The notes below the pieces were generated by a model. That model searched no databases, was not told where the DNA came from, and saw only the letters and a list, made by a program, of their open reading frames with translations. Source: Tridacna crocea (Eukaryota > Mollusca > Bivalvia > Cardiida > Cardiidae). From it: a stretch of 64,000 bases of DNA. Below are positions 1 to 9,614 of the stretch, piece by piece (within the stretch, counting starts at the first letter, position 1; each line of letters opens with the position of its first letter). The translations under genes and the position numbers were made by a program. Where the stretch lies: assembly GCA_943736015.1 (NCBI GenBank), contig OX031062.1, positions 1,718,501 through 1,782,500 of the forward strand, given 5' to 3'.

Positions 1-122
1 AAACATTTTGGGAAAAAGAGAAAATGCTGGTTACCAGCATTTTCTTTTTTTTTTTCACAATGTTTTCTAAAGGCTTCTTTTTCAGGATCGTCAAAAGTCG
101 TCATTATGTGGTATAGGGTTAA
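1..122 (-). mobile_element. M1 MITE, cut by window edge
   Basis: Right part of an M1 copy. The window begins inside the left arm of the central palindrome; the right end reads GGTATAGGG followed by TTAA. Confidence 0.8.
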
Positions 123-307
123 AGAGATAATTTGTCACAAGAAAACCAAAAAAAAAATACTGCTGCTAAGCCCAAAAAGGCATCAAGAAAACATTGTGGG
201 AATAGATGAAAATGCTGGTTACCAGGATTTTTATTTTTTTCCTCAAATTTTACAAAAAGCTTCTTTCTCAGGTTTGTCAAAGTCAGGATTGTGTGGTAAA
301 GGGTTAA
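123..307 (-). mobile_element. M1 MITE, decayed
   Basis: The left end is barely recognisable and the right palindrome arm has many changes, but AAAACATTGTGGGAA, the apex CTGGTTACCAG and the right end GGTAAAGGGTTAA remain. An old copy. Confidence 0.6.
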
Positions 308-532
308 CTCATTACCACATGAGAAAATTTTAGACTGGTCCAAATTGAAAGCATTTGCAGATGACAAAATAAAGGTGACTGAAAAATTGAAATTTCTTCT
401 GGGAAGGGTGGAAAACACTGTGGGAAAAGGAGAAAATGCTGGTTACCAGCATTTTCTCCTTTTCCCACAGTGTTTTCAAAAGGCTTTTTTCTCAGGGGCG
501 TCAAAAGTAGGGATTGTGTGGTAATGGGTTAA
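304..532 (-). mobile_element. M1 MITE, intact
   Basis: Full copy bounded by TTAA, sharing the left TTAA with the previous copy. Ends CTCATTACC / GGTAATGGG. The stem carries the CACTGTGGG / CCCACAGTG variant on both arms. Confidence 0.9.
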
Positions 533-647
533 GGTATGAAAATAAGGTTTCTTGTGATGGATGAAATACTGTACAGCTTTGTCATGTTCAGGTATACTAT
601 CTAATATATCCAGCCATCTTGCTGTGAGACAAGAGATAGTGTTGTCA
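533..647. other. no recognised feature
   Basis: Short stretch without recognised repeats or coding signal. Confidence 0.4.
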
Positions 648-886
648 CATCATTGTCTGCGCATGTCATATTCTTTGAAGATTTGACCTGTCTTATATGA
701 CGCATCACCCATCCCCCGATACATGGGAAAAGTAGGGCTTATACCGAAGCTAAACCCAAGCCTGTAGGGACTGCTTTAAGAAATGGTCGGTGCATAGGTT
801 ACCTGCAAGCTGATCATATCTAAATCGCACTAGGTACTGGTAGCGTTTTACGGAGTAAACGTTTATTTTATTTTGAAATCAAAGTA
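648..886 (+). repeat. dispersed repeat R1, short copy
   Basis: Matches, in reverse complement, the flanks of the foldback repeat at 27373-28127. Shared blocks include GACCTGTCT, GCATCACCCATCCCC, GGGAAAAGTAGGGCTTAT, GCATAGGTTA, AGCTGATCATA and AAACGTTTATTT. This copy lacks the large inverted repeat seen in the other one. Family unknown to me. Confidence 0.7.
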
Positions 887-1152
887 AAAAGTAGTCCGCT
901 TATGTACCCAGAATGCCCAAATTAGATAGATGTGTATTTGTAGATGTGTATTTGTAGAATGCCATCTAGCAGGAGATAATGGTTGTCATATTGGTGATGC
1001 TGTGTTTGTTTGTGTCCATGTGAGCAGAGATTCTTTCTTTTATTTATTTGAGCCATGCCCTGGTGGTATAAGGGGACTTCCTGCATCTGCATAATACATT
1101 GTACCAAGCAGTTCATCACATAATTGTTAATCTATAAGATAAATTCTATCCA
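887..1152. other. no recognised feature
   Basis: AT-rich; no repeat boundary, RNA gene or coding signal seen. Confidence 0.4.
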
Positions 1153-1378
1153 TTAACTCGTTACCAAACGACATAATTTTAGACTAGTCTGAATCGGAAC
1201 CATTTACAGATGACCAAATAAATGTGACTGAAAAATTGAAAGTTGTATTGGGAAGGGAGGAAAACATTGAGGGAAAAGGAGAAAATGCTGGTTGCCAGCA
1301 TTTTCTCCTTTTCCCACAATGTTTTCAAAAGGCTTTTTCAGGGTCGTTAAAGTACGGGATTGTGTGGTAAGGAGTTAA
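1153..1378 (-). mobile_element. M1 MITE, intact
   Basis: TTAA on both sides; ends CTCGTTACC / GGTAAGGAG. Full central palindrome with apex GGTTGCC, so the apex has one change. Confidence 0.9.
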
Positions 1379-1440
1379 CAGACCAAATCCTAAGGTAAAT
1401 TACCGTACTTTATGGACATGCAGAAAATTGACTGATAGGA

Positions 1441-1500
1441 AAAAGTTTCTGCTCAGGTCAGCCGGCGCAGAGTGCAGACTGGCCTGAGCAGATACTTTTT
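1441..1500. repeat. inverted repeat (hairpin)
   Basis: TCTGCTCAGGTCAG at 1448-1461 pairs with CTGGCCTGAGCAGA at 1479-1492, and the A-rich/T-rich flanks extend the pairing. Resembles one hairpin of the double-hairpin elements at 26791 and 55409, but the link is uncertain. Confidence 0.6.
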
Positions 1501-1634
1501 ACAGGTGTCTGAAATCCCTTTTTTGCAGTGAATAGCTGATATGTTAATAAAGGCCACTGGCCCAATGGTATTTGTGTGTCCATGTGAACAGAGTTTAGTT
1601 CTAATTTCTTACATTTATCTGTAAGTATTTAAAG

Positions 1635-1758
1635 GTGGGTATTTAGGTTTTTCACATCTCATCAAATTAAAAAAATATATATACATCACTGAAATTTATA
1701 TGAAAAAAACAATACAAATCATCATTAATTAAGACTCATGAAATTACGAAAAAAACAA
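1635..1758 (+). repeat. dispersed repeat R2, copy 1
   Basis: About 120 bp closely matching 34445-34563: shared ACTGAAATTTATATGAAAAA, then AATCATCA and AATTAAGA. No ends or target duplication recognised. Confidence 0.7.
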
Positions 1759-1843
1759 TTTCAATGACTTTTATTTTATCATATGCAAATGCGTTTGATT
1801 TGGACAAACCTAAATTTTTGTTGTTTGGTAATGTCAAACCCTC
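1757..1843 (+). mobile_element. M1 MITE, right-end fragment
   Basis: Only the GCAAATGC / GATTTGGACAAACC / GTTTGGTAATG third remains; palindrome and left end are missing. Confidence 0.6.
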
Positions 1844-2017
1844 TTTTGCCAGGGCACGTCATATATGGATCCAGTGGGAATAACAGTTACAGAACATTTA
1901 CAGATCATGTTGAAAAGCTTTGGAATGACCTTACTTAACCTCATGTGGGAAAAATTTGTCTGCTGTTTTGCAATAAATATCTTATGTCTTCAAACCCCCC
2001 CATACCTGTTACCAATA

Positions 2018-2245
2018 TTAACCCTGTGCCACACAATGATGACTTTTGACGACCCTAGTAGAAGCCTGTTGAAAACATTGTGGGAAAAGGAGAAAATGCT
2101 GGTAACCAGCACTTTCTCCTTTTCCCACAATGTTTTCAACCCTTCCCAAATCAAATTTCGATTTTACAGTCACATTTATTTTAAGCTGTCTGCAAATGCT
2201 TTCAATTTGGACCAGTCTAAAAATTTGTAGTTTGGTAAAGAGTAA
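2018..2245 (+). mobile_element. M1 MITE, near full
   Basis: Left TTAA intact, right TTAA mutated to GTAA. Full palindrome with apex GGTAACC. Confidence 0.85.
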
Positions 2246-2285
2246 ACCCATGTACTAAATGATCAAATTTTCCACTTTATCAAAT

Positions 2286-2488
2286 TTAACCCTTTACCAA
2301 ACATTCCCTGCTTTTTAGACCCTGAGTAAGAAACCTTTTGAAATGGTAACCAGCATTTTCTCCTTTTCCCACAATTTTTTCTAACCTGCTGGAAATATTT
2401 TTCCATTTTTGAGTTGTGTTCATTTTGTCTTCTACCATTGCTTTTGATTCTGACCAGTCTGAATTTTTGTTGTTTGGTAAAAATTTAA
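2286..2488 (+). mobile_element. M1 MITE, left stem arm deleted
   Basis: Ends and TTAA are present, but most of the left palindrome arm is lost: TTTTGAAAT runs straight into GGTAACC. The AAACATTCCCTGC end variant. Confidence 0.8.
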
Positions 2489-2683
2489 AGCATTTGCAAA
2501 CAAGAAATATGAATGCAGCTCAGATGATGACGTCTATCATCATGGGAATGAAAATATTGTGGGAAAAAAAATGAAATATGGATTACCGGTACAAGCATTT
2601 CCTCCTTATCCCACAATGTTTTCATAGGCCTTCTCCTTGTAGGTCATTGAAAATCTTGATTGGTTTGTGAAAGTTAGCTCTTC
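2489..2683 (-). mobile_element. M1 MITE, decayed
   Basis: Left end lost; GCATTTGCAAAC, a degenerate palindrome and a worn right end (GGTTTGTGAAAG) remain. Confidence 0.6.
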
Positions 2684-2848
2684 ACTGAACAATCCCAAGT
2701 TTTAATGACTTTTAAAGCCTTTTGAAAACCTTGAGGGAAAAGTAGAAAATGTTGGTTACTAGCATTTTCTTCTTTTCCCACAATGTTATTAAAACTCTTT
2801 TTCTTTGGGGGATTTGTTAAAACTCTGGATGGTGTGGTAAAGGGTTAA
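2682..2848. mobile_element. M1-derived MITE with two identical-type ends
   Basis: Left end ACAATCCCAAGTTTTAATGAC and right end GTTAAAACTCTGGAT..GTGGTAAAGGG are both the ACACAATCCC half, facing each other across the palindrome. The AAACGAC half is absent, so the whole element is an approximate foldback. Confidence 0.7.
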
Positions 2849-3072
2849 CCCTTTCCCAAACGGCAAATTTTGGACCAGACCAAATTGAAAGCATTTTGCA
2901 GATGACAAATTAACAGTTGCTTAAAAGATGATTTTCTATATGATAGGGTAGAAAACATTGTAGGAAAAGGAGAAAATGCTGGTTACCAGCATTTTCTCCT
3001 TTTCCCACAATGTTTTCAAAAGGCTTCTATTCCTGACCTGTAAAAAGCAGGGATTGTTTGGGAAAGGGCTAA
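2845..3072 (-). mobile_element. M4 MITE, intact
   Basis: Ends CCCTTTCCCAAAC / GTTTGGGAAAGGG. Shares its left TTAA with the preceding element; right TTAA is now CTAA. Internal TTGGACCAGACC and full palindrome. Confidence 0.85.
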
Positions 3073-3133
3073 TCTTAAAAACAGATGGAAAGGTTTCTGT
3101 AATAAGTTGTACTTTGGATACTTTTCAGAATAG

Positions 3134-3355
3134 CTAACCTTTACTACATAATACTGAATTTTAACAACCTTGGGTAAAATGGAGTTTACAAACATTGTGG
3201 GACAAGGAGAAAATGCTGGAAACTCGGAGACCATTTCCTTTATTTTTTACAGTGGTTTCTTGCCTTTTACATGATGGTTCCATCATTTGAACACATTTAA
3301 TATGTCGTCTGCAAATGCTTTCGCTTTCGATAAGTATTGTCTGATAAAGAGTTAA
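3134..3355 (+). mobile_element. M1 MITE, diverged
   Basis: Left CTAA, right TTAA. The right stem arm is replaced by diverged sequence; the right half carries the TTTGAACACATTT variant. Confidence 0.7.
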
Positions 3356-3580
3356 CCCTTTACAAAACAATCCCTGGTTTTTATGACCCTGAGATAGAAG
3401 CCTTTGGAAAACATTGTGCGAAAAGGAGAAATTGCTGGAAACCAACATTTTCTACCCATCCACAATAGTTTCTATCATGCTGGAAACAAATTTCAATTTT
3501 TTGAGCTATGCTTATTTTGTCATCTGCAAATGCTTTTAATTTGGACCAGTCTTAAATTTTGTCGTTTGGTAAAGGGTTAA
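3352..3580 (+). mobile_element. M1 MITE, AAACAATCCCTGG variant
   Basis: Bounded by TTAA and abuts the previous copy. Stem arms are imperfect (ATTGCTGGAAACCAACATT). Confidence 0.85.
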
Positions 3581-3668
3581 AACATGAATATGGAATAAAA
3601 ACCAAAATTGTAGACGTCAGTTGCTGGAATATGAGCCATGCCACTTCCTGTTCATGAATATTTATAAT

Positions 3669-3897
3669 TTAAATCATTACCACACAATCCCAACTTTAAA
3701 CGACCTTGAGATAGAAGCCTTTTGAAAACATGGTGGGAAAAGGAGAAAATGCTGGTAACCAGCATTTTCTCCTTCTCCCACCATGTTTTCTGCACTCCCA
3801 AAATCAAAAATCAATTTTTGATTTACATTTATTTTGTCGTCTGCAAATACTTTCGATTTGGAGTTGTCCAAAATTTTGTCGTTTGGTAAAGAGTTAA
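3669..3897 (+). mobile_element. M1 MITE, intact
   Basis: TTAA both sides. The stem has matched changes (CATGGTGGG / CCCACCATG). Confidence 0.9.
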
Positions 3898-3916
3898 CCA
3901 GTTTGCTACTTTGATC

Positions 3917-4217
3917 CTTTAGCAGATGGCAAAACTGTAGACCAGTCCAGATTGAATTAACTCATTACCAAATGACAATATTTTAGACTGGTCCAAATTG
4001 AAAGCATTTGCAGACGACAAAATAAAGGTGACTAAAAAATAGAAATTTGTTCTGGAAAGGGTAGAAAACACTGTGGGAAAAGGAGAAAATGCTGGTTACC
4101 AGCATTTTCTCCTTTTCCCATAGTGTTTTCAAAAGGCTTCTTTCGTAGGGGTGTCAAAAGTAGGGATTGTGTGGTAATGGGTTAAAACATTTGCAGACAA
4201 CATAATAAATGTGACTG
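3917..4217 (-). mobile_element. M1 MITE fragment split by another MITE
   Basis: 3917-3956 (CCTTTAGCAGATGGCAAAA..AGATTGAA) continues at 4186 (ACATTTGCAGACAACATAAT..GTGACTG). A complete M1 sits between the halves. The copy then breaks off before its palindrome. Confidence 0.75.
3957..4185 (-). mobile_element. M1 MITE, intact, nested
   Basis: Complete copy with TTAA at both ends, inserted inside the older M1 fragment. Ends CTCATTACC / GGTAATGGG; CACTGTGGG on the left stem arm is matched by CCCATAGTG. Confidence 0.9.
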
Positions 4218-4734
4218 CGCCACTCATGAAAATATTAGGGATGAAGTTCACTGGATGAAATAGATTTCGATCTTTCAGCAAAAAAAAACACAAAATATCC
4301 TCTTTAGATTTATTTGGCAGGATGAGAGCTATCCCATTACTTGAGTGAAATGAAATTTGTCAATTGCGCGGCAGCAGTAACTGTGCTTTCAGTTCGGTCC
4401 AGACCAAAACTTTGTCGTACAGTAGAGTTCAAACTATCTAATGTTGTTAGTGTTGTCTTTCAAAATCATGAAGTGAAAAAAATACAATGCGAAAGTTGAT
4501 CACCTGAGCAGACACAAAATTGTCAACACATATTTTACTCACTTGACTGATTTTTAAAATCATTATCTCCCAAATTTCACCCATATCCCTTTTCCACTCT
4601 TTCTTATTTTGTATGTACTGTATTGATTGAGTGATGATATACGCTGCTTTCAACATTATTTCAGCTATATTGCAATGACGGTTCTCATATTTGTGTATTT
4701 CCTGGGCTTCACCAGTGAGTACTAGCTCAGAGCC
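4218..4734. other. mixed relics
   Basis: Around 4385-4432 is a worn M1 right end (TTTCAGTTCGGTCCAGACC). Around 4621-4690 is a minus-strand SINE B tail (TTTCAACATTATTTCAG). The rest is unrecognised. Confidence 0.4.
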
Positions 4735-4880
4735 CGTATTCACCAACCATTCTTAAGAACATTCTTTGTCTTATTCTCCAGAATTTTCAACACTTGTAAG
4801 TAACACAACTTCGGTTTAGCCAATCAGAAGTTGTGTTACTTACGAATTTAGAAAACCTTGGAGAATAAAACTAAGAACTA
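4735..4880. mobile_element. H2 hairpin MITE
   Basis: Long inverted repeat: CACCAACCATTCTTAAGAAC, then TCTTATTCTCC and AAGTAACACAACTTC, mirrored by GAAGTTGTGTTACTTAC and GGAGAATAAAACTAAGAAC. Same family as 44726, 47567 and half-copy 36075. The right tip is lost at the next repeat. Confidence 0.75.
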
Positions 4881-5298
4881 TATGTCACTAAAGGATTGGC
4901 CCACTCGGGTGGCTCAGTGGTGAGCCTGTCAGACTCCTGACCTGGTGGCTGTGAGTTCGATACCCAGTTAAGGCGAACTTTTCTTTCCGGCGTATTTTCG
5001 CCTCTCACCTCTGCTGAAGCATGTGAGAAAAGTAGTCCGTGACTTTGGATAGAAAGTAGTATAAGTACTGGTGTGAGAAAGCCAGGAAACATGTGCGTCA
5101 TCAACCACCATGACATGACCTTAGCTGTTAAAGTGGCGGTAAACCCCAATACAACCAACCAACTAAAGGATTGAAATTTGTTTTAGGAAGAGAAGAAAAC
5201 ACTGTAGGAAAAGGAGAAAATGCAGGTTACCACAATGTTTTCAAAAGGCTTTTTTAACAGGGGTGTTAAAAGTTGGGGGTTGTGTGGTAAATGGTCAA
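4881..5298 (-). mobile_element. M1 MITE remnant split by a SINE
   Basis: TATGTCACTAAAGGATTG before the SINE and ATTGAAATTTGTTTTAGGAAG after it reconstruct one M1 copy. The right stem arm is deleted, so the apex GGTTACC runs into ACAATG. Right TTAA is now TCAA. Confidence 0.65.
4899..5161 (+). mobile_element. tRNA-derived SINE A
   Basis: The head resembles a tRNA with an A-box-like GTGGCTCAGTGGTGAGC and a B-box-like GAGTTCGATACCC (about 4952-4964). The tail ends AATACAACCAACCAA. Flanked by a 12-bp direct repeat ACTAAAGGATTG (4887-4898 and 5162-5173), a clear target duplication. Inserted inside an M1 MITE. Confidence 0.85.
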
Positions 5299-5436
5299 AT
5301 GCTTCACTTTTGATGGGATAGTAAACATGGTGGGAGAAGGAGAAAATAATGGGTACTAGCATCATTCTTCTCCTCTTCCCCTTTCTTTTTCACTGAGCTT
5401 TCTTTGCCAGTGTCGGTAAAACTGATTGTGCCGTAA
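5299..5436 (-). mobile_element. M1 MITE, decayed
   Basis: GATAGTAAACATGGTGGGAGAAGGAG and a worn right end (GATTGTGCCGTAAA) remain; the left half is lost. Confidence 0.5.
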
Positions 5437-5662
5437 ACCCTTTACCAAACAAGAAAATTTTTGACTGGCCCAAATGGAAAGCACTTGCAGATGACAAAAT
5501 AAAAGGGACTCAAAAATTGAAATTTGTTTCCAGCATGGTAGAAGGCATTATGGGAAACAGAGAAAATGTTAGTTATCAGCATTTTCTCCTTTTCCCACAA
5601 TACTTTCAAAAAGCTTCTATCTCAGGGTCGTAAAAACCAGGGGTTGTTTGGAAAAGGGTTAA
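5433..5662 (-). mobile_element. M1 MITE, near full
   Basis: Left TTAA changed to GTAA, right TTAA intact. Right end is the AACCAGGGGTTGTTTGG variant. Confidence 0.85.
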
Positions 5663-6103
5663 GTGTTAAATAAAAGGAAAGTTCACAAGTTAAAAATAGA
5701 AGTGCAAGTCTTTACCAAATGGATCTGCGACATTTCTAATGGTCAACTTTTCTTTGATCTAGTACAGATACATTGCATTTATATAAATGACTTCATATGG
5801 CTGATGTAATCTGATAATCCCGACAATCTGACTTCGATAAAATTTACGGTTTCAACAAGAGCTTAAAAATATAGGTGATGTAAACTTTAAACCAGTATTA
5901 ATTTTCTGTTTTTCTGAAAAATGAAAGTTGACTTATGACCTAATGGTGAACTTTTTAAATAAATATTTATATAAATGACTTCATATAGCTGATGTTATTT
6001 GATATACTATTTTAAAAGAATTAACCCATACTAAGATGATCTTTTGTGTTTGGAAATATTGTTGTAAAAAGATAAAAACTAGCATGATCTCCTCCACAAT
6101 GTT
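5663..6103. other. unique AT-rich stretch with a direct repeat
   Basis: About 41 bp at 5777-5817 (ATTTATATAAATGACTTCAT..) recurs at 5965-6005, 188 bp later. From 6018 there is a very worn M1 remnant (CTCCACAATGTTTTCTG). No coding signal. Confidence 0.55.
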
Positions 6104-6322
6104 TTCTGTACCACACAATCTAGAGTTTTATCAACATTGAAAGAGAAGCCTTATTAAAAACATTATGGGGAAAAGGAAAAAATGCAGGAAACCAGCATTT
6201 TCTCCTTTTCCCCACAATGTTTTCTATTTCCTCCAAAGACAAATCCCATCATTTGAGCTGCCTTAATGTAAGTATTTTGAGTTTGGACAAGTCTAAACTT
6301 TTATCACTGAGTAAAGAGTAAA
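6104..6322 (+). mobile_element. M1 MITE, worn ends
   Basis: GTACCACACAATC on the left and GAGTAAAGAGTAAAA on the right. The stem has an extra G on the left arm (TGGGGAAAAGG) matched by an extra C on the right (CCTTTTCCCCA). Confidence 0.75.
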
Positions 6323-6407
6323 ATGTAAAAATATGCAGCCAATACACGTACATGTATATGTATCAAAGCACTTGAGAAATAAGGTAACTCTCTGTTTGAA
6401 CTTGGAA

Positions 6408-6655
6408 ATTTGGTACCCTAATTTCAACTGTCAGCCCTATCATTAAGTGTTAAAAATTATCTATTCAGGGAACCATCTGAACAGTGGGTTAGATACCCCA
6501 AATTTCAAAAGTCAAGGCTGTCATTATACTTGGAAAATTGTCTGTTCAGGGAACCATCTGAACATTGCCTTTGGTACCCCAAATTTCAAAAGTCAAACCT
6601 GTCATTATGCCTGGAAAATTGTCTTTCTGGGGAACCATCAGTCTACTGTAATGAA
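6408..6655 (+). repeat. 81-bp tandem repeat, about 3 units
   Basis: GGAACCATCTGAACA recurs at 6470, 6551 and 6632, exactly 81 bp apart, with TACCCCAAATTTCAAAAGTC in each unit. 81 bp is a multiple of three, so one frame stays open, but nothing else suggests coding. Confidence 0.8.
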
Positions 6656-6728
6656 TACTCACTGGGATTGACAGAATGTCTATTGTAGAAATTCAGTCTT
6701 CAGTCACTAACTTGATTATAGAGGCAGG

Positions 6729-6959
6729 TTCACTCTTTACCACATGACAAATTGTAGACCAGTCCAAATTGAAAGCATTTGTAGATGACAATGTAATTAT
6801 GGCTGTAAAGTTGAAATTTGTCTCGAGTTTCAAGGGTAGAAAACATTGTGGTAAAAGGAGAAAATGCTGGTTGCCAGCATTTTCAACTTTTCCTACAAAG
6901 TTTTTAGAAGGCTTCTTTCTCTGGGTCGTTACAAGTCAGGATTGTGTGGTAATGGGTAA
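6729..6959 (-). mobile_element. M1 MITE, full length
   Basis: Both TTAA copies mutated (TTCA, GTAA). Stem slightly imperfect; apex GGTTGCC. Confidence 0.8.
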
Positions 6960-7160
6960 AAACTCTACCACACAGTCCATCACTTTATAATTATGAGTCT
7001 GAAAAGAAAGTCCTGAACAAAATGGAAAACATTTTGGGAAAAGAAGCAAATGCTGGTCACATCCACAATGTTTTGTATCCTTCCCAAAATGAATTTCAAA
7101 TTCTCAGTTACAGTTTTTTGATCCTCTGGAAATGCCCTCTCTTATGTCGACTTACCGGTA
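6956..7160 (+). mobile_element. M1 MITE, decayed
   Basis: CTCTACCACACAGTCC on the left; most of the right stem arm is deleted (GCTGGTCACATCCACAATG). The right end has faded. Confidence 0.6.
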
Positions 7161-7183
7161 AGTCTCAGATTTTGACATCGGCG

Positions 7184-7383
7184 TTAAGTCACTACCAGAA
7201 GATAAAATTTAGTGGAACATGAAAGCTTTTGCAGACAACAAATTGAATGTAGCTCAAGTGCTCAGGTTTGTCTTAATTCAAAAGGGTCGGAAAGATTGCA
7301 AAAATAAGGAGACAATATTTTTTATCTTACTCAAAATTTTCTATCCTTCTATTTGCAAGTTCAATTACTTCAGCCTCTGTTAA
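7184..7383 (-). mobile_element. M1 MITE, heavily decayed
   Basis: GAAAGCTTTTGCAGACAACAA is recognisable after TTAA; the stem is almost erased. The right TTAA is shared with the next copy. Confidence 0.5.
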
Positions 7384-7604
7384 CTCTTTACCAAACAACA
7401 AAAAAGTAGACTGGTCCAAATTGAAAGGATTTACAGATGAGAAATTAAATATAACCGAAATAATGATTTCTGTTTTGGATGGGAATAAAACATTGTGGGA
7501 AAAGGAGAAAATGCTGGTTACCAGCATTTTCTCCTTTTCTCACAATGTTTTCAAAAGGATTCTACCTTATGGCCGTTAAAAGTCCTCATGTGGTAAAATG
7601 ATAA
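7380..7604 (-). mobile_element. M1 MITE, full length
   Basis: Left TTAA intact, right changed to ATAA. Good palindrome; internal AATAATGATTTCTGTTTTGG variant. Confidence 0.85.
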
Positions 7605-7951
7605 CGCTTTCATTTTCTAAGCAAATTCTTAAATTTGCATGTTTTATAATAAAGTTTTGTAGATTTTTTTCTGAAAGTGCACGGAAGTGTTGGAATTGTT
7701 GAAAATGGTGGGCACCATTGGCTATTTTCAAATGTCATTTTCTTCCAGGTCCAAAACACATTGGATTGAGTGGTGTGGGGTAAACAGCCTTCACATGTTC
7801 AGTTAAATTTTGATACATAATTGTTTGGGTATCAGTGCCCATTCAAGCCCCTTCAACCTATGGGTCCTTAAGTTGGGGTCAATACAAGGTCAGTCATAGT
7901 CCGAAAACAATGACAGTTTTGAAGATCAACAGCCTGACTTTTGTTTCCTTT
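7605..7951. other. no recognised feature
   Basis: No repeat, RNA or convincing coding signal. The 66-codon frame starting at 7835 has no support. Confidence 0.4.
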
Positions 7952-8160
7952 TTAACTTTGATCCTTTATCAACAAATTTGGGGTTTAATGACTCTGAGGA
8001 AGAAAGCTCGGAAAAAATACTGGGACAGTGAGTGAATGCTGTCTACAACCAGCATTTTTTGGCTTTTTTTCCCACAATGTTCACTGCCATTCCAGGCAGA
8101 AATCATCTTTTACTTTCACTTATTACTTGTTTTATTAGTATCCAAAATTTTATTGTTTAA
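7952..8160 (+). mobile_element. M1 MITE, decayed
   Basis: TTAA both sides, ATGACTCTGAGGAAGAAAGC on the left; only part of the stem survives. Confidence 0.65.
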
Positions 8161-8385
8161 CTCTTTACCACATGAGAAAATTTTAGACCAGTCCAAATTG
8201 AAAGCAATTGCAGACAACAAAATAAATGTGACTGAAAAATTGAAACTGGTTTTGGGAAGGGTATAAAACAATGTGGGAAAAGGAGAAAATGCTGGTTACC
8301 AGCATTTTCTCCTTTTCCCACAATGTTTTCAAAAGGCTTCTTTCTAAGGGTTGTTAAAAGTCGGGATTGTGTGGTACAGAGTTAA
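8157..8385 (-). mobile_element. M1 MITE, intact
   Basis: Perfect stem, TTAA both sides, sharing TTAA with both neighbours; middle of a three-copy head-to-tail run (8157-8606). Confidence 0.92.
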
Positions 8386-8606
8386 CTCATTACCAAACAA
8401 GAAAAATTTAGGTATGTCCAAATTGAAAGCAATTGCAGACGACAAAATAAATGTGACTGAAAAATCGAAATTTGATTTAGGAAGGGTAGGAAACATTATG
8501 GAAAAAGAAGAAAATGCTGGTTACCATTTTTCATTTTTCATTTCAATATTTTCAAAATGGCTACCTCAGGGTCGTCAAAAGTTGTCATTGTGTGGTAAAG
8601 GGTTAA
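8382..8606 (-). mobile_element. M1 MITE, stem degraded
   Basis: Ends and TTAA are sound; the right stem arm is replaced by TTTTTCATTTTTCATTTC. Confidence 0.85.
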
Positions 8607-8610
8607 AGAG

Positions 8611-8840
8611 TTAACTCTTTACAAAAATTATTTTTTCAATGACAAGACCAAATTTTAACCATCTGCAGATTACAAACTAAATGTAGTTCAAATGATGAAT
8701 TCTGTCTGAAATAGGGCAGAAAACATTGTGGGAAAAGGAGAAAATGCTGGTTACCAGCATTTTCTCCTTTTTCCACAATGTTTTCAAAACCCTTTATGCC
8801 CAGGATCATTAAAACCAGGGTTTGTGTGCTAAAGGGTTGT
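8611..8840 (-). mobile_element. M1 MITE, full length
   Basis: Starts 4 bp after the previous copy; left TTAA intact, right changed to TTGT. Left half diverged. Confidence 0.85.
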
Positions 8841-9165
8841 ATATGGGACACAAAATACACTTAAAATCAAAGCACTGAGAGGACAGAAGGAAATTTGGGA
8901 AACAATTATGTTATGTGACACTCTATTTCCCATAGGTGTGACTATGAACATGTTTGGGAACAAAGCTTGTGTTGTATCTAGATGTTCACCCTTATTATGT
9001 TGAAGGCAGTGTACAAGATTTTACAGAGTAATTTAAGGCCTGGTTTCAGAGAATGTGCTGTTCAAAAAATTATTTGTGAAACAACTGTATCAAGATATTC
9101 TAACCAAAAGAGCCATGTATTTGCTACCAAAACATTGTATTTATTGATTGAAAATCTTTTCATAC
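8841..9165. other. no recognised feature
   Basis: No repeat boundary or coding signal seen. Confidence 0.4.
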
Positions 9166-9289
9166 TTAACCCTTTACCAAATGATAATTTTTTGGACTGG
9201 TCCAAATTGAAAGCATGTACAGATGACATGATAAAAGTGACTGAAAATTTGGGTTGTTGAAATATAGGGATTGTGTGGTAATGGGTTAA
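9166..9289 (-). mobile_element. M1 MITE, 124-bp deletion form without palindrome
   Basis: Both ends and TTAA copies are present, but the sequence jumps from GACTGAAAATTTGGG to TTGTTGAAATATAGGG. The whole central stem is gone. Confidence 0.85.
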
Positions 9290-9555
9290 GGTTATGTTGT
9301 ATTCACACCCTATAAATGCTGAGGGCAACATAATTATGTGCTTTAGTAGATGATGATCACAGAATGTGTGGTGTTATTGTTGAATTCAATCATACAACTG
9401 TATTTAAGCTAATCTCAACATAAGTGTCTTGTATTTCCTTTTTATATGTCATGTTTAATGACTTAAAATCTATTGCATGTTTCATTTACTATGGGGTAAA
9501 GATGTTTAGTAGTCAGTGACTAAATATGCAGTCTGATCTTAGACCAATATTGTTC

Positions 9556-9576
9556 GGGGGGGGGGGGGGGGGGGGG
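9556..9576 (+). repeat. poly-G tract, 21 bp
   Basis: Uninterrupted G run in otherwise AT-rich sequence; its length may be an assembly estimate. Confidence 0.9.
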
Positions 9577-9614
9577 TTGTTTCTATTTTTTGACGTACTT
9601 TGACCAAAACAGCC

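Noticed and set aside
400..480. Rho-independent terminators at each stem and T run
   Set aside because: The stems are transposon palindromes in a eukaryotic setting; terminator calls would be meaningless.
4899..5000. Functional tRNA gene
   Set aside because: A- and B-box-like motifs exist, but the cloverleaf does not close and a SINE body with target duplication follows. The same applies to the heads at 19214, 29888 and 57348.
6408..6655. 81-bp in-phase tandem repeat as a repetitive protein
   Set aside because: One frame stays open for about 74 codons, but there is no signal peptide, splice context or downstream gene; the repeat is short and AT-rich.
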